Source of the DNA: Streptomyces sp. NBC_00250
Lineage (GTDB): Bacteria; Actinomycetota; Actinomycetes; Streptomycetales; Streptomycetaceae
Assembly: GCF_036192275.1 (NCBI RefSeq)
Contig: NZ_CP108088.1
Span: 372,001-436,000, forward strand
DNA: 64,000 nucleotides
Direction: 5' to 3'
Position numbers and translations under genes: made by a program. Numbering within the stretch: the first letter of the stretch is position 1; each line of letters begins with the position of its first letter. A model generated the notes under the pieces. It saw only the letters and a list, made by a program, of their open reading frames with translations, made no database searches and was not told where the DNA came from. Shown here piece after piece: positions 50,744 through 60,000 of this stretch.

Positions 50744-51799
50744 ATGACGAGTGCAGCCCTCCGCAGCAGGGCGTGGAAACTGCTGGAGATGGTCACGACG
50801 CCGCTGCTGCCGTCGGACTATCTCGACCTGGTCAGCCCGCTGCGTGCGGGCGCTGACCTGTGTGGGCGCATCGAGGCCGTGCGCCCCGAGACGGGTGACG
50901 CCGCTACTGTCGTGATCAGGCCGGGACGGGGCTGGCGCGGTCACACGGCCGGTCAGTACGTGCGGATCGGGGTCGACGTCGACGGGGTGCGCCTGTGGCG
51001 TGCTTACTCCATCACCTCGCCGACAAACCGCCAGGACGGCCGCGTCACGATCACCGTGAAGGCGATCCCGGACGGCAAGGTCAGCAACCACCTGGTCCGC
51101 AGGGCGAAACCGGGCACGATGGTCCAGCTCGACCAGGCAACCGGTGACTTCGTGCTGCCGGAGGCCAAGCCCGCCAAGGTGCTCTACCTGACGGCCGGCA
51201 GCGGCATCACGCCTGTGATGGGCATGTTGCGTGACATCGAGTTCGACGACGTCGTCATGGTCCACTGCGCGCCACAGCCGCAAGACGTGATCTTCCGCAA
51301 CGAACTGCACGACCTGGTCACGGACGAGAAGCTGCGGCTCACCGAGGTGCACACTGACACGGACGGCATGCTCGACATCGCCCGTCTCGACGAACTGGTG
51401 CCCGACTGGGCCGAGCGCGAGACCTGGGCCTGCGGGCCCGCGGGCCTGCTCGACGCCGCCGAAGAGCTCTGGAGCGAATACGGCGTGCAAGAGCGCCTGC
51501 ACACCGAACGCTTCCGCCCCAGCATCGTCGTCGCCGGTGACGGCGGCGAGGTCACGTTCAGCGCCACCGGCAAGACCGTCGACGCGGACGGTGCCACGCC
51601 GTTGCTGGACGTCGGCGAGGAGGCCGGCGTGCTCATGCCGTCCGGGTGCCGCATGGGAATCTGCTTCGGCTGCGTCACGCCGCTCAAGGCGGGCGCCGTC
51701 CGCGACGTGCGTTCCGGCGAGATCACCGAGGCCGAGCCGGGTGTCCTCATCCAGACCTGCGTGTCCGCCGCGGCGGGCCCCTGCGACATCGAACGGTAG
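50744..51799 (+). CDS. Ferredoxin reductase with C-terminal [2Fe-2S] domain
   Basis: This is a 351-aa electron carrier. The FAD domain (HTAGQYVRIGVDV, RAYSITS), the NAD(P) domain (LYLTAGSGITPVMGML, WACGPAGLL) and a plant-type [2Fe-2S] domain (PSGCRMGICFGCV, then QTC) follow one another. It passes electrons from NAD(P)H to the downstream membrane desaturase. The layout resembles the mycobacterial oxidoreductase/DesA3 pair. The ATG at 50744 has GGAG. The stop is nine bases before the desaturase start. Confidence 0.9.
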   Translation: MTSAALRSRAWKLLEMVTTPLLPSDYLDLVSPLRAGADLCGRIEAVRPETGDAATVVIRPGRGWRGHTAGQYVRIGVDVDGVRLWRAYSITSPTNRQDGRVTITVKAIPDGKVSNHLVRRAKPGTMVQLDQATGDFVLPEAKPAKVLYLTAGSGITPVMGMLRDIEFDDVVMVHCAPQPQDVIFRNELHDLVTDEKLRLTEVHTDTDGMLDIARLDELVPDWAERETWACGPAGLLDAAEELWSEYGVQERLHTERFRPSIVVAGDGGEVTFSATGKTVDADGATPLLDVGEEAGVLMPSGCRMGICFGCVTPLKAGAVRDVRSGEITEAEPGVLIQTCVSAAAGPCDIER

Positions 51800-51807
51800 G
51801 AACAACC

Positions 51808-52926
51808 TTGACCGCCATCGACCCCACCGTCCACCTGACCGCGGAGCAGATCGAGGAGCTTGGCCGCGAGCTGGACGCGATCCGCGACGAGGTGATCGCC
51901 GACCGTGGCGAGAAGGACGCGGCCTACATCCGTAAGGTCATCTCGGCGCAGCGCAAGCTCGAGCTGGTCAGCAGGGGCGTGCTGCTGTTCTCGTTCTTCC
52001 CGCCCGCGTGGCTGCTCGGCACCGCCGGTCTGTCCGTGGCGAAGATCATGGACAACATGGAGATCGGCCACAACATCCTGCACGGCCAGTGGGACTGGAT
52101 GCGGGACCCGAAGATCCACTCCACCACCTGGGAGTGGGATCACGTCTCGCCGTCCGAGCAGTGGAAGCACTCGCACAACGAGCTGCACCACACGTACACC
52201 AACGTGATCGGCAAGGACAACGACCTCGGCTACGGCATCATGCGCGTCGACGAGGACCAAAGGTGGCACCCGTTCCACCTCGGCCAGCCGCTGTGGAACT
52301 TCATCAACGCCTGCTTCTTCGAGTACGGCATCGCGGCGTACGACCTGGAGCTCGGCAAGAACCTGCACAGGCGCCGCCGCAAGAACCCGGAGTTCCGCGC
52401 GCGGGCCAAGGCCGTGGGCCGCAAGATCCGCAAGCAGGTGCTCAAGGACTACGTGATCCACCCGCTGCTGTCGGGCCCGTCGTTCCTCACCACGCTCGCC
52501 GCCACGTTCACCGCGAACCTGGTCCGCAACATCTGGTCCCACTCGGTGATCATGTGCGGGCACTTCCCCGAGGGCGTGCAGGTCTTCGAGCGCCGGTCGA
52601 TCAAGGGCGAGACTCGCGGCCAGTGGTACCTGCGCCAGATGATGGGCTCGGCGAACATCAGCGGCAGCAGGGCCATGCACTTCATGACCGGCAACCTGTC
52701 GCACCAGATCGAGCACCACCTGTTCCCGGACCTGCCGAGCAACCGGTACGCCGAGGTCGCGGTGAAGGTGCGCGCGCTGTTCGAAAAGTACGAGCTGGAG
52801 TACGTCACCGGGCCGCTGCCCAAGCAGGTGTTCTCCGCGTGGCACAAGGTCTTCCGGCTCTCGCTGCCGAACAAGAAGCCCAAGGTCAAGACGCCGGACC
52901 GCGAGCAGGAGGTCGTCGCGGCCTGA
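51808..52926 (+). CDS. Membrane fatty acid desaturase (DesA3-like)
   Basis: This is a 372-aa diiron desaturase with histidine boxes GHNILH, HSHNELHH and HQIEHH and hydrophobic pairs between them. It belongs to a different subfamily from the desaturase at 21355: the loop before box 1 and the long RRRRKNPEFRARAKAVGRKIRKQ segment are distinct. With the adjacent reductase it forms a self-sufficient acyl-chain desaturating system, probably adding a double bond to long acyl chains. The TTG start at 51808 has AGGA at a proper distance. It is part of module 4 of the accessory region. Confidence 0.9.
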   Translation: MTAIDPTVHLTAEQIEELGRELDAIRDEVIADRGEKDAAYIRKVISAQRKLELVSRGVLLFSFFPPAWLLGTAGLSVAKIMDNMEIGHNILHGQWDWMRDPKIHSTTWEWDHVSPSEQWKHSHNELHHTYTNVIGKDNDLGYGIMRVDEDQRWHPFHLGQPLWNFINACFFEYGIAAYDLELGKNLHRRRRKNPEFRARAKAVGRKIRKQVLKDYVIHPLLSGPSFLTTLAATFTANLVRNIWSHSVIMCGHFPEGVQVFERRSIKGETRGQWYLRQMMGSANISGSRAMHFMTGNLSHQIEHHLFPDLPSNRYAEVAVKVRALFEKYELEYVTGPLPKQVFSAWHKVFRLSLPNKKPKVKTPDREQEVVAA

Positions 52927-53228
52927 TTCCCGGTATTGGTTCAGATCTTTCGGCCGTACCAGCGGCACCGCCGGGTCCGGTGAGACCCGTTGCGGACGGT
53001 GGGCGGCCGCGATTCAGACCGTACGACACGGGATCCGGGGCAGCCCGGCGTCCGGCTGCGCTTCCTGGACGTGCGCCCAGCTCGTCGTCGACGGCACCCT
53101 GCCGCCCTCGACGGTTCTGCGCGAGGTCCAAGAACTCCTTGCTGCTCGCCCGTTCACGGCCTGACCTGCGCTCCGCCATGACGCGGGGACGCTTGGGTGG
53201 CTCGCGCCCCGCTGGTGCGTGAGGGGCT
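52927..53228. other. Gap between desaturase and PIN gene
   Basis: No intact gene is present. A short plus-strand frame ending at 53163 reads QLVVDGTLPPSTVLREVQELLAARPF and may be a protein tail of unknown origin. Confidence 0.4.
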
Positions 53229-54050
53229 CTATCTCTTCCCCGGCTCCTTGCCAGTGCCTGCGCCCGTGCGCAGCTTCAGTACGGGCAGGGTCGCGAACTT
53301 CGCTCGCATCGCCATGCTCGTGTCGTACGTGATCAGTCGGACTGGGCCAGCCGCCATCGTGCGCACGGTGAGCGCTCGGTCCACGATCTCGTCATCCGCC
53401 TCCGACAGCCGCGCATGCCCGGGGTTGTCCATGAGGATTTCCACCGTGGCCGTGGGCAGAGGCGCCCGCTCTTCAAGAAGCCGGTCGAGTACTGCGAGGC
53501 TGTAGCCCGCGCGCCAACGGACCTGCTGATTGCCGGACTCTTTGAGCCGGTCCAGCTCTTCCACGACGACCATCGGTACGACGATCCGGATATCTCGTTC
53601 GGTGCCGGCCAGGGCAGCGAAGTCGGTCTCTTCGAACTTCGTCGGGTGCTTGATGAACAGCCCTGTGTCGAGCACGAGCACGGAGGTGGACTCGGGCCAT
53701 CGAGTCATCTGTTCCGTGAACGCCTTGACCGCCAGGTCGAACGCTTCCACGCGCTGGCGGACCTCAAGGTCGATGAGCCCATTCGACAGCGCAGCCTCCA
53801 GCCGGCCGTTGATCTGCCCCGCGCCGGCGAGCAGGGCCCAGTATTGCGGGGTGCGCACGAGCGCGTCGATGTCCTTGGGGCGGATCTGCGAGTTTAGGAC
53901 GCGGACCGACTCGGTCGCCCAAGTCAGGTACTTGAGCAGGTTCTCTTCGGGCTGGTGGTAGTTGCCCAGGTTGATGGCGGCGGTGTGAACGCTCCGGAGC
54001 ACCTGGAGGACGTTGCCGCGGTGAGCGCCGGGTATCGGTGTGACGATCAT
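53229..54050 (-). CDS. PIN-domain protein
   Basis: This is a 273-aa cytoplasmic protein. A helical N-terminal half (~1-120) precedes a PIN-type RNase domain with acidic residues in VLVLDTGLFIKHP, VVVEELDRLKES, SEADDEIVDRAL and LITYDTSMAMRAKF. PIN domains usually cut RNA. The long helical extension and the absence of a small partner gene argue against an ordinary VapBC toxin pair. It has lower GC content than its neighbours, a sign of transfer. The palindrome at 54141-54191 lies ~90 bases upstream. Confidence 0.82.
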   Translation of the reverse strand: MIVTPIPGAHRGNVLQVLRSVHTAAINLGNYHQPEENLLKYLTWATESVRVLNSQIRPKDIDALVRTPQYWALLAGAGQINGRLEAALSNGLIDLEVRQRVEAFDLAVKAFTEQMTRWPESTSVLVLDTGLFIKHPTKFEETDFAALAGTERDIRIVVPMVVVEELDRLKESGNQQVRWRAGYSLAVLDRLLEERAPLPTATVEILMDNPGHARLSEADDEIVDRALTVRTMAAGPVRLITYDTSMAMRAKFATLPVLKLRTGAGTGKEPGKR

Positions 54051-54605
54051 TCGCGGATGATGTCAGGGCTTGCCTGGCTCCGACACGGTATTACGGATTT
54101 GCTCACCTGAAGCTGGGGAGTGAGTCAGCACGCTGCGTCATGCCACGAGCCACGAGACCCTACACGGATGTAGGTCCTCAGATTCGTGGCACAGCCTCAG
54201 CCTCGATGACACGCCCGTGGCACTTATGCCGCCGTCGTGAGACGCCCTGATGCCTGTCGCACTGAAGTAGCCGGATTCACATGGCCCCTCGTTCAGGCTG
54301 TCGGATTCTCGCTGCGTCGTGCGCCGAACAGCGGCGTTTCACCCGTACTCGCGGGCAGGTGATGATCGCTCCCCCGAGGACTTGAATCCGTCGCGCACGA
54401 CGGTGATCGAGCGGACGAGACCCCTCGCGATTGCGCGTCCGGCATGGATGTGATGCCGCCGGCGGGCGGCGCTGGTGTCACGTAGTACTGGCAGCTTCGG
54501 TGCCCGCGGCCTGAGCGCGGCGCGCAGGCCACGTACCTTTCGCGCCGTTAGGCCGTTAGCGGTATCGCGGACGCACACGGCGTCCCGACCGAAAGGAAGC
54601 GCCCC
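54051..54605. other. Long gap with palindrome
   Basis: These 555 AT-richer bases hold the imperfect palindrome at 54141-54191 and the promoter of the secreted gene at 54606. No coding frame is convincing. Confidence 0.6.
54141..54191. repeat. 51-bp imperfect palindrome made of two copies of one motif
   Basis: The left arm TGCCACGA-N8-ACCCTACA (54141-54164) and the inverted right arm (54169-54191; TGCCACGA...GACCTACA when reversed) flank CGGA. A third copy stands alone at 49408-49431. The arms fit a repressor target upstream of the PIN gene or an old element end. Confidence 0.6.
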
Positions 54606-54920
54606 ATGTCCACGAAGCGCGTCACCCGTCGCCTGCTGGTGCTGTCGGCCACGGCGGCCACCTGCACGGGCGCCTTGAGCGTTCCGGCCGTGGCGAGCAC
54701 GAACGTGCTGGCGGTCGGGAATCCCGCCTACGACACCACGATGATCAACCAGGAGCGGGACGTCACGGCGGTCGGTGAGACCACCCACAGCAGCGGGCTG
54801 GGCAATGGTCTCGTCCAACTCCCGGTGAACCACCCGGCCAACCGCGGTGGAGGGGGCAGCCTGCTCTTCTCGGATCGCGGGCTGAAGACCGACGTCGTCG
54901 CGGTGGTCTGGGAACGATGA
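54606..54920 (+). CDS. Small secreted protein ending in an S74-like motif
   Basis: This is a 104-aa protein with a signal peptide (RRLLVLSATAATCTGALSVPAVAS) and a mature part NVLAVGNPAYDTTMINQERD that ends LLFSDRGLKTDVVAVVWER. The ending SDRxLKTDV is the usual beginning of an S74 tail-fibre/intramolecular chaperone domain. The rest of that domain is encoded by the next gene, which overlaps by ATGA. The ATG has a GGAAG site. A chaplin-like identity was considered but the cysteine and repeat pattern do not fit. Confidence 0.65.
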   Translation: MSTKRVTRRLLVLSATAATCTGALSVPAVASTNVLAVGNPAYDTTMINQERDVTAVGETTHSSGLGNGLVQLPVNHPANRGGGGSLLFSDRGLKTDVVAVVWER

Positions 54921-55384
54921 GCGGCCGGTGGTTGAGGGAGACCCTGGCCGGGCTGCGGATGCCGCCCCTGGTCAGGAAGCGTCTTCGACAGGGCGCTTCC
55001 GCCTCTGGCCTGGCGTCGGGGGCCGTGCCGGAGGTGGTGGGCGCCAGCGATCCGGTCAATGGCTACCGGGTGCTGGAACAGGTGGTGCGGCTGCCCGTCA
55101 GCACGTGGCGATATCACTGGGACCCTCCCCACGTACGCCACCTGGGACCCATGGCGCAGGACTGGTGGAAAGCGTTCGGGGTGGGTGAGAACGACAGGAC
55201 GATCTGCTGCACCGACGCCAACGGCGTGGCCATCGTCGCCATCCAGGCACTGCACCGGGAACTGGCTGAGCTCCGGGGCGAGGTCGCTGCCCTGCGGGCC
55301 GGGAGCTCGCCGCGGACCGCTCCGGCAGGTCCGGAGCGGCTGGCCGGGGACGAGGACGACCTGGCAGGCGATGCGCTGACGTAG
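54917..55384 (+). CDS. Tail-fibre/S74-like chaperone domain protein
   Basis: This is a 155-aa protein. After a basic head, VLEQVVRLPVSTWRYHWD, HLGPMAQDWWKAFGVGENDRT and VAIVAIQALHRELAELRGEV match the second part of the S74 domain used by phage tail fibres and related proteins (TWRY, GPMAQD and the final coiled coil). The N-terminal SDR-LKTDV part is on the upstream gene in another frame. The two genes overlap by ATGA, so the pair is either natural coupling or an old frameshift of one gene. Confidence 0.65.
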   Translation: MSGRWLRETLAGLRMPPLVRKRLRQGASASGLASGAVPEVVGASDPVNGYRVLEQVVRLPVSTWRYHWDPPHVRHLGPMAQDWWKAFGVGENDRTICCTDANGVAIVAIQALHRELAELRGEVAALRAGSSPRTAPAGPERLAGDEDDLAGDALT

Positions 55385-55716
55385 GGCGTGTGTCGAACGT
55401 CCCGCCGGCCGTCCGGTGTGTCGCTGCCGCTGTACGAGCGGGAAGTCGCGCCCGTACGCCTACGGGTCGGGCGCTGAGGGTCGGACAGGTCCAGGGCCGG
55501 GCCGACCGAGGGGAACCGGCTGAGCGTCGGGTTCGCGGCGCGCGGGGGATGATTTGGGTGGAACGACGGAACGCGAGGTCAGGAGCTTTCGTGGTGAAGC
55601 GGGTGCACCAACCCCGTGAGGACGCGGAGTTCGATTTCATCCTCGGGATGAGCGACGCCCAGGTCCTCACGTACTTCACCCGGGACATGGCCCAAGGCGA
55701 TCGATCCCGGCTGGGC
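55385..55716. other. Gap containing a short orphan frame
   Basis: A plus-strand frame near 55592-55690 reads VVKRVHQPREDAEFDFILGM and VLTYFTRDMAQG, which looks like real protein and then loses frame. Its family is unknown; it may belong to the thioredoxin relic that follows. Confidence 0.4.
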
Positions 55717-55856
55717 GATGGACCTCCTGGTGGGTGGTATCGCCGAGGAGTACGCGGGCCGCCTGACGGCCGTCCGCGCCGACATCACGCGCTGTCCAGC
55801 CGCGACCGGGCGGTACGGGGTCGCCGGAGCCCCGTCGTACGTCCTGCTGAAGGAGT
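55717..55856 (+). pseudogene. Thioredoxin fragment
   Basis: DLLVGGIAEEYAGRLTAVRA and PAATGRYGVAGAPSYVLLKE match the second half of a thioredoxin, including the cis-proline loop (GAPSYVLLK). The CGPC active site and the N-terminal half are missing. It is a relic at the right end of module 4, before att-like copy E. Confidence 0.6.
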
Positions 55857-56199
55857 CGAGGCCGCGCTACTGTTGCTGGTCCTTGATCCCTCATGCTCAG
55901 GAAGCACAAGGCAGCCGCTCGCCGCTTCGGCCCATGACCGGCGGCTCTCCGCCGATACCCGTAGTTGGGCTGCCGAAGCACCATCAGCCCTCGCCCGGAG
56001 TAATCGGCACGCCGCTCCGCTGGGTCAGGCCCGTCGGCCAGCTCCGCACGGCTGAAGGGCTGCGATGCCGCCATGGTTCGCACTTATATCGGCGGTCGGC
56101 AGTCCAGCGTCATGTCGAGGCATGCTCCGTGGAGCCCTGTCGGCACACCCCTCGTTTGTGTGCCCCCTTGCCGCCGCCACGGGCGACGGTCAGGGGTCT
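55857..56199. other. Gap before att-like copy E
   Basis: I see nothing coding here. The sequence continues from the thioredoxin relic into the arm of copy E. Confidence 0.45.
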
Positions 56200-56406
56200 T
56201 CCGTGCCGACCAAGATCCGGGCCATACGCGGACCAGCCGCCTGCAGCTTGGCCCAATCGGGGCCGTTTCCGCTGGTCAGCGGCCATGCGAGGCGTGTACC
56301 ACCAGCACACGAAGAATCTTCTCGTGTCGTACTCGCCGAAGAAGCTCGGCTTCTTCTAGGAGCACGAACAGTGGCGCCTGACCTGGGCCTTTGCCCGTCA
56401 GGCGCC
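56200..56406 (+). repeat. Copy E of the att-like module, with terminator
   Basis: The arm (56200-56296) has GACCAAGATCCGGGCCATACG and GGGGCCGTTTCCGCTGGTCAG. From 56297 the frame reads [20 protein letters not shown] and ends at TAG 56357-56359. The hairpin GGCGCCTGAC (56373-56382) / GTCAGGCGCC (56397-56406) follows. It marks the right border of the accessory region. Confidence 0.78.
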
Positions 56407-56429
56407 GCTGGTGCGACCAGCTCGACACA

Positions 56430-56791
56430 CCACGGTCAGCTGGGTCGACGGCGTCGAGGTACGGGTGGCACGCACCCACGACCACGAGGACCGGGCAGGA
56501 CGCTCGGCGGCCGGCTGCGGGTGCGGCGCGGCGAACACGTCACGCTCACGGTCACCGTGAACACCGCCTCGCGCCCCAACCAGCACGGCGAACTCCGCCG
56601 CCTCGCCCCACCTGGACGTGATCCGCGGCGCGGTGACGGGACCGGTCGCCGACCGTGACTCCTGGCGGGCGCCGGACACCCGGGTCGTGCACACCTCCGA
56701 CGTGTCCGGCCGCACCGGCCGCTTCACGCTGCGGATCCCCCTCGGCCGGGTCGAGGAGTCCTGCTACATCCGTCTGCGCGGCAGCGGCGGC
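56430..56791 (+). pseudogene. C-terminal fragment of a PHP-type or phosphoesterase-like protein, frameshifted
   Basis: VRRGEHVTLTVTVNTASRPN in one frame and HLDVIRGAVTGPVADRDSW with VHTSDVSGRTGRFTLRIPLG in another form one conserved segment, broken by one extra C near 56612. I associate this ending with a large secreted PHP-domain-like phosphoesterase of streptomycetes, from memory. The fragment stops at the direct repeat starting at 56791. Confidence 0.5.
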
Positions 56792-56838
56792 CGGGAGCGG
56801 CCCGGCGCGGAAATTGACCGGGAGCGGCCCGGCGCGGA
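56791..56838. repeat. 21-bp direct repeat at the pseudogene break
   Basis: The segment CCGGGAGCGGCCCGGCGCGG plus one A occurs at 56791-56811 and again at 56818-56838, separated by AATTGA. It marks the point where similarity to the phosphoesterase-like family ends, so it may be a recombination scar. Confidence 0.65.
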
Positions 56839-57014
56839 CGCCGGCACTGCCGTCCGCGCCGGGCCACAGCGCGTACCAACCCGGCAGATATCCGCGATAT
56901 CCACTCTTTCTCCCCTTTCCGTAAAGTAAAGCCAACGTCAAATCCCCTGGTAGCACGTGGTGTTGGGCGCTCGTTCGTCCATAAGGTGCGCTTGATCGCG
57001 CACCGCGCGCGATG

Positions 57015-57046
57015 ACGCCCGCCCTCATTCCGGACGGGCGTTGTTT
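57015..57046 (+). terminator. Hairpin with T-run upstream of the RHS gene
   Basis: ACGCCCG (57015-57021) pairs with CGGGCGT (57035-57041) and is followed by TGTTTTG. It looks like a factor-independent terminator 30 bases before the RHS start and could attenuate that gene or end the upstream relic region. Confidence 0.6.
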
Positions 57047-57075
57047 TGTGCTGCCTCAAAGTTTTTGGAGTCGTC

Positions 57076-60000
57076 ATGAGGGCCTGGTACGCCCACCCAT
57101 CCCCGTGGTCCAGACGCAGGGAGAGATCCATGGCCGTGGTCCTGGCCTCGGTCCTCGCCGTACTGCTGTCCCTGGTCACGGTCCCGGTCGCGGACGCCGC
57201 GGCCGGGCCGCACCCGAAGGTGTGGACGCCGCCGAACACCAAGCTGGACAAGACCCGGTCGGTCGCGGGCTCGAACGACCCGGGCGAGCTGGGCACTTCG
57301 ACCACCTCGCGCAAGCCGGGCCACAGCCGCTGGCGGCTCGCCCGCCGGGAGGTCCCGACGGGTTCCGCCACGGTCACCCTGCGCACCCCGGGCGCCGCCA
57401 AGGCCCCGGGCGGAAAGGCCCCGGGCAAGCCCGGGACGCCGGTGATCCGCGCGGGCGAACTGCCCGTCGCCGTGGCCGACCTCGGCGCCCCGCACCGCGC
57501 CGCCAAGACCCCCACCGGCGGCGCCACCGTCAGCGTCACCGTGCACGACACGGCCACGTCGAAGGCCGCGGGCGCGTTCGGCAACCTGATCACCGTGCGC
57601 GGTGCGTCGCCCACGACCGATGGCGGACGTTCCGTCCGGGTCGAGCTGGACGTGAAGACCCTTGAGGGCACCGGCGACTGGCACGACCGGGCCCGGCTCG
57701 TGGCCATGCCCGCCTGTGCGCTGACGACTCCGGCGAAAGCCGCGTGCCGTACCCGTACGCCCGTCGCGTCCACCGTGGACCCGGTCACCGGCAAGCTGAC
57801 GGCCGACGTGACACTGCCCGCCGCCCAGGCCCCGGCCACGACGGCCGCGCAGCGTGCCAAGGCCACGGAGGGCGCCGCCGCCGCGCCGCGCGCGCTCGCC
57901 GCCGCCGCCCCGCAGCCGGCGGGTGCCGTGCTGCTCGCCGCCGAGCCCGCCGCCTCGGGTTCCGGCGGCTCGTTCGCCGCGACCCCGATCTCCCCCTCCG
58001 CGTCGTGGAGCGCGGGCTCGAACGCGGGCAACTTCACCTACAGCTACACCCTCTCGCTGCCGACCTCGATCGGCGGGGCCGCCCCCAGCGCCATGCTGGG
58101 CTACGACTCCTCCACCGTCGACGGCATGACGGCCGCGTCCAACTCGCAGTCGTCATGGCTCGGTGAGGGCTGGAACTACCACCCCGGCTTCATCTCCCGG
58201 CAGTACACGCCGTGCCTCAAGGCGGGCATCGACATGTCCGGCGACGAGTGCTGGGCGGGCCAGTTCCTCTCCCTGAACCTAGCGGGCCACTCCGGCCAGG
58301 TCGTCAAGGACGACCAGAGCGGCGAGCTGCGCCTCCAGGGCGACGACGGCACCAAGATCACGCCGCTGACCGGCCTGAACAACGGCGCCTGGAACGGCGA
58401 GGGCTTCAAGGTCACCACCACCGACGGCACCGAGTACTACTTCGGCGCCAACCACCTGCCCGGCGGCGACGGCAGCGACCCGGCGACCAAGTCCGTGTCC
58501 ACCGTCCCGGTGTACCACCCGAAGGCCGGTGACCCCTGCTACAGCTCCGCGAAGGGCGCCGCTTCCTGGTGCCAGATGGGCTGGCAGTGGAACCTGGACC
58601 ACATCGTCGACCTCCAGGGCAACCTGATCTCGTACACGTACGACCCGGAGACCAACAACTACGCGCGCGGCGGTGGCCAGAACAACGGCACCGGTTCGCT
58701 CACGAAGTACGAGCGCTACTCGCTGCCCCGCACGGTCTCCTACGGTCAGCGGCTGCCCGAGCAGATCGCCGCGAAGGGCACCCTCAAGCCGGCCGTCGTC
58801 ATGAGCTTCAAGGCCGAGGAGCGCTGCCTCGAAGCGGCCACCGACTGCGAGGAGGCCGACCGCACCCTCGACAACAAGTCGCGTTGGAAGGACTCCCCGC
58901 TCGACCAGGCGTGCGCGGCCACCGGCACCTGCACGGTCTACGGTCCGACCTTCTGGACGTCCAAGCGGCTCGCCGAGGTGAAGACCGAGGTCCTGGTCGA
59001 CGGCGGCTACCGCACCGTCGACACCTGGACGCTCAAGCACAGCTGGTCGTATCCCGAGGACGGCACCGGCAGCCCCACGCTCTGGCTCGACTCGATCCAG
59101 CGCACCGGCTCCAACGGCAAGACGGCGACCCCGCTGCCGCCGGTCTCCTTCAAGGGCATCCAGATGCCCAACCGCGTCGACGAGCCCGTGGTCACCGCCC
59201 TGCGTTTCTACCGGCCCCGGATGACGGAGATCCTCACCGAGACCGGCGGCCGGATCAACATCGGCTACAAGGACGTGGGCTGCTCGCGGATCAACGGCCC
59301 CATGCCGTCCGCGGCGGAGACCAACAGCCTGCCCTGCATGCCGGTGAAGTGGGTGAAGCCCGGCTCCCCCACCAACACCAAGCCGTCGATCGACTGGTTC
59401 CACAAGTACCTTGTCGGCTCCATCAGCCAGGAGTCGCGGGTCACCTCCGGCGTCGGCCGGATCACCGAGTACGCGTACGGCGGCGGCGCCGCGTGGCACC
59501 GCAACGACTCCGAGTTCGCCGACGAGGAGTCCCGTACCTGGGACAACTTCCGCGGCTACGCGACCGTCACCACGACCACCGGCAACGGCACCCTCGCCGA
59601 CGGCCCCAAGAGCAAGTCCGTCGCGACCTTCCTGCGCGGCATGGGCGGCCAGGTCACCGACTCGTGGGGCGGCTCGATCACCGACGAGGAGGAGTACGCG
59701 GGCTTCGTCCGGGAGACCCAGACCTTCGAGTCGGTCGCGCCGGACGCCAAGGTCCTCAGCGGTGAGCTGAGCACCCCGTGGCGCTCGGATCCGACGGTCA
59801 CCCACACCCCGTCCGTCTCCGGCGTCCCGAAGGTGACGGCCCGCTTCGTCAACACGGCCCAGGTCCGGGAGCGCGCCAGGCTCGCCGACGGCAGCTGGCG
59901 CGAGACGAAGCGCGAGGTCACGTACGACACCGACCGCACGCACGCGGGCCGGGTCCTGAAGGTCGACGTCTTCGGTGACGTGACCAAGCCCGAGCAGCGC

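Noticed and set aside
53229..54050. VapBC toxin-antitoxin pair
   Set aside because: The PIN protein is twice the usual toxin length and has no small overlapping antitoxin gene.
54606..54920. Chaplin or rodlin
   Set aside because: Signal peptide and Gly/Asn content suggested it, but there is no chaplin repeat or cysteine pair and the ending is S74-like.
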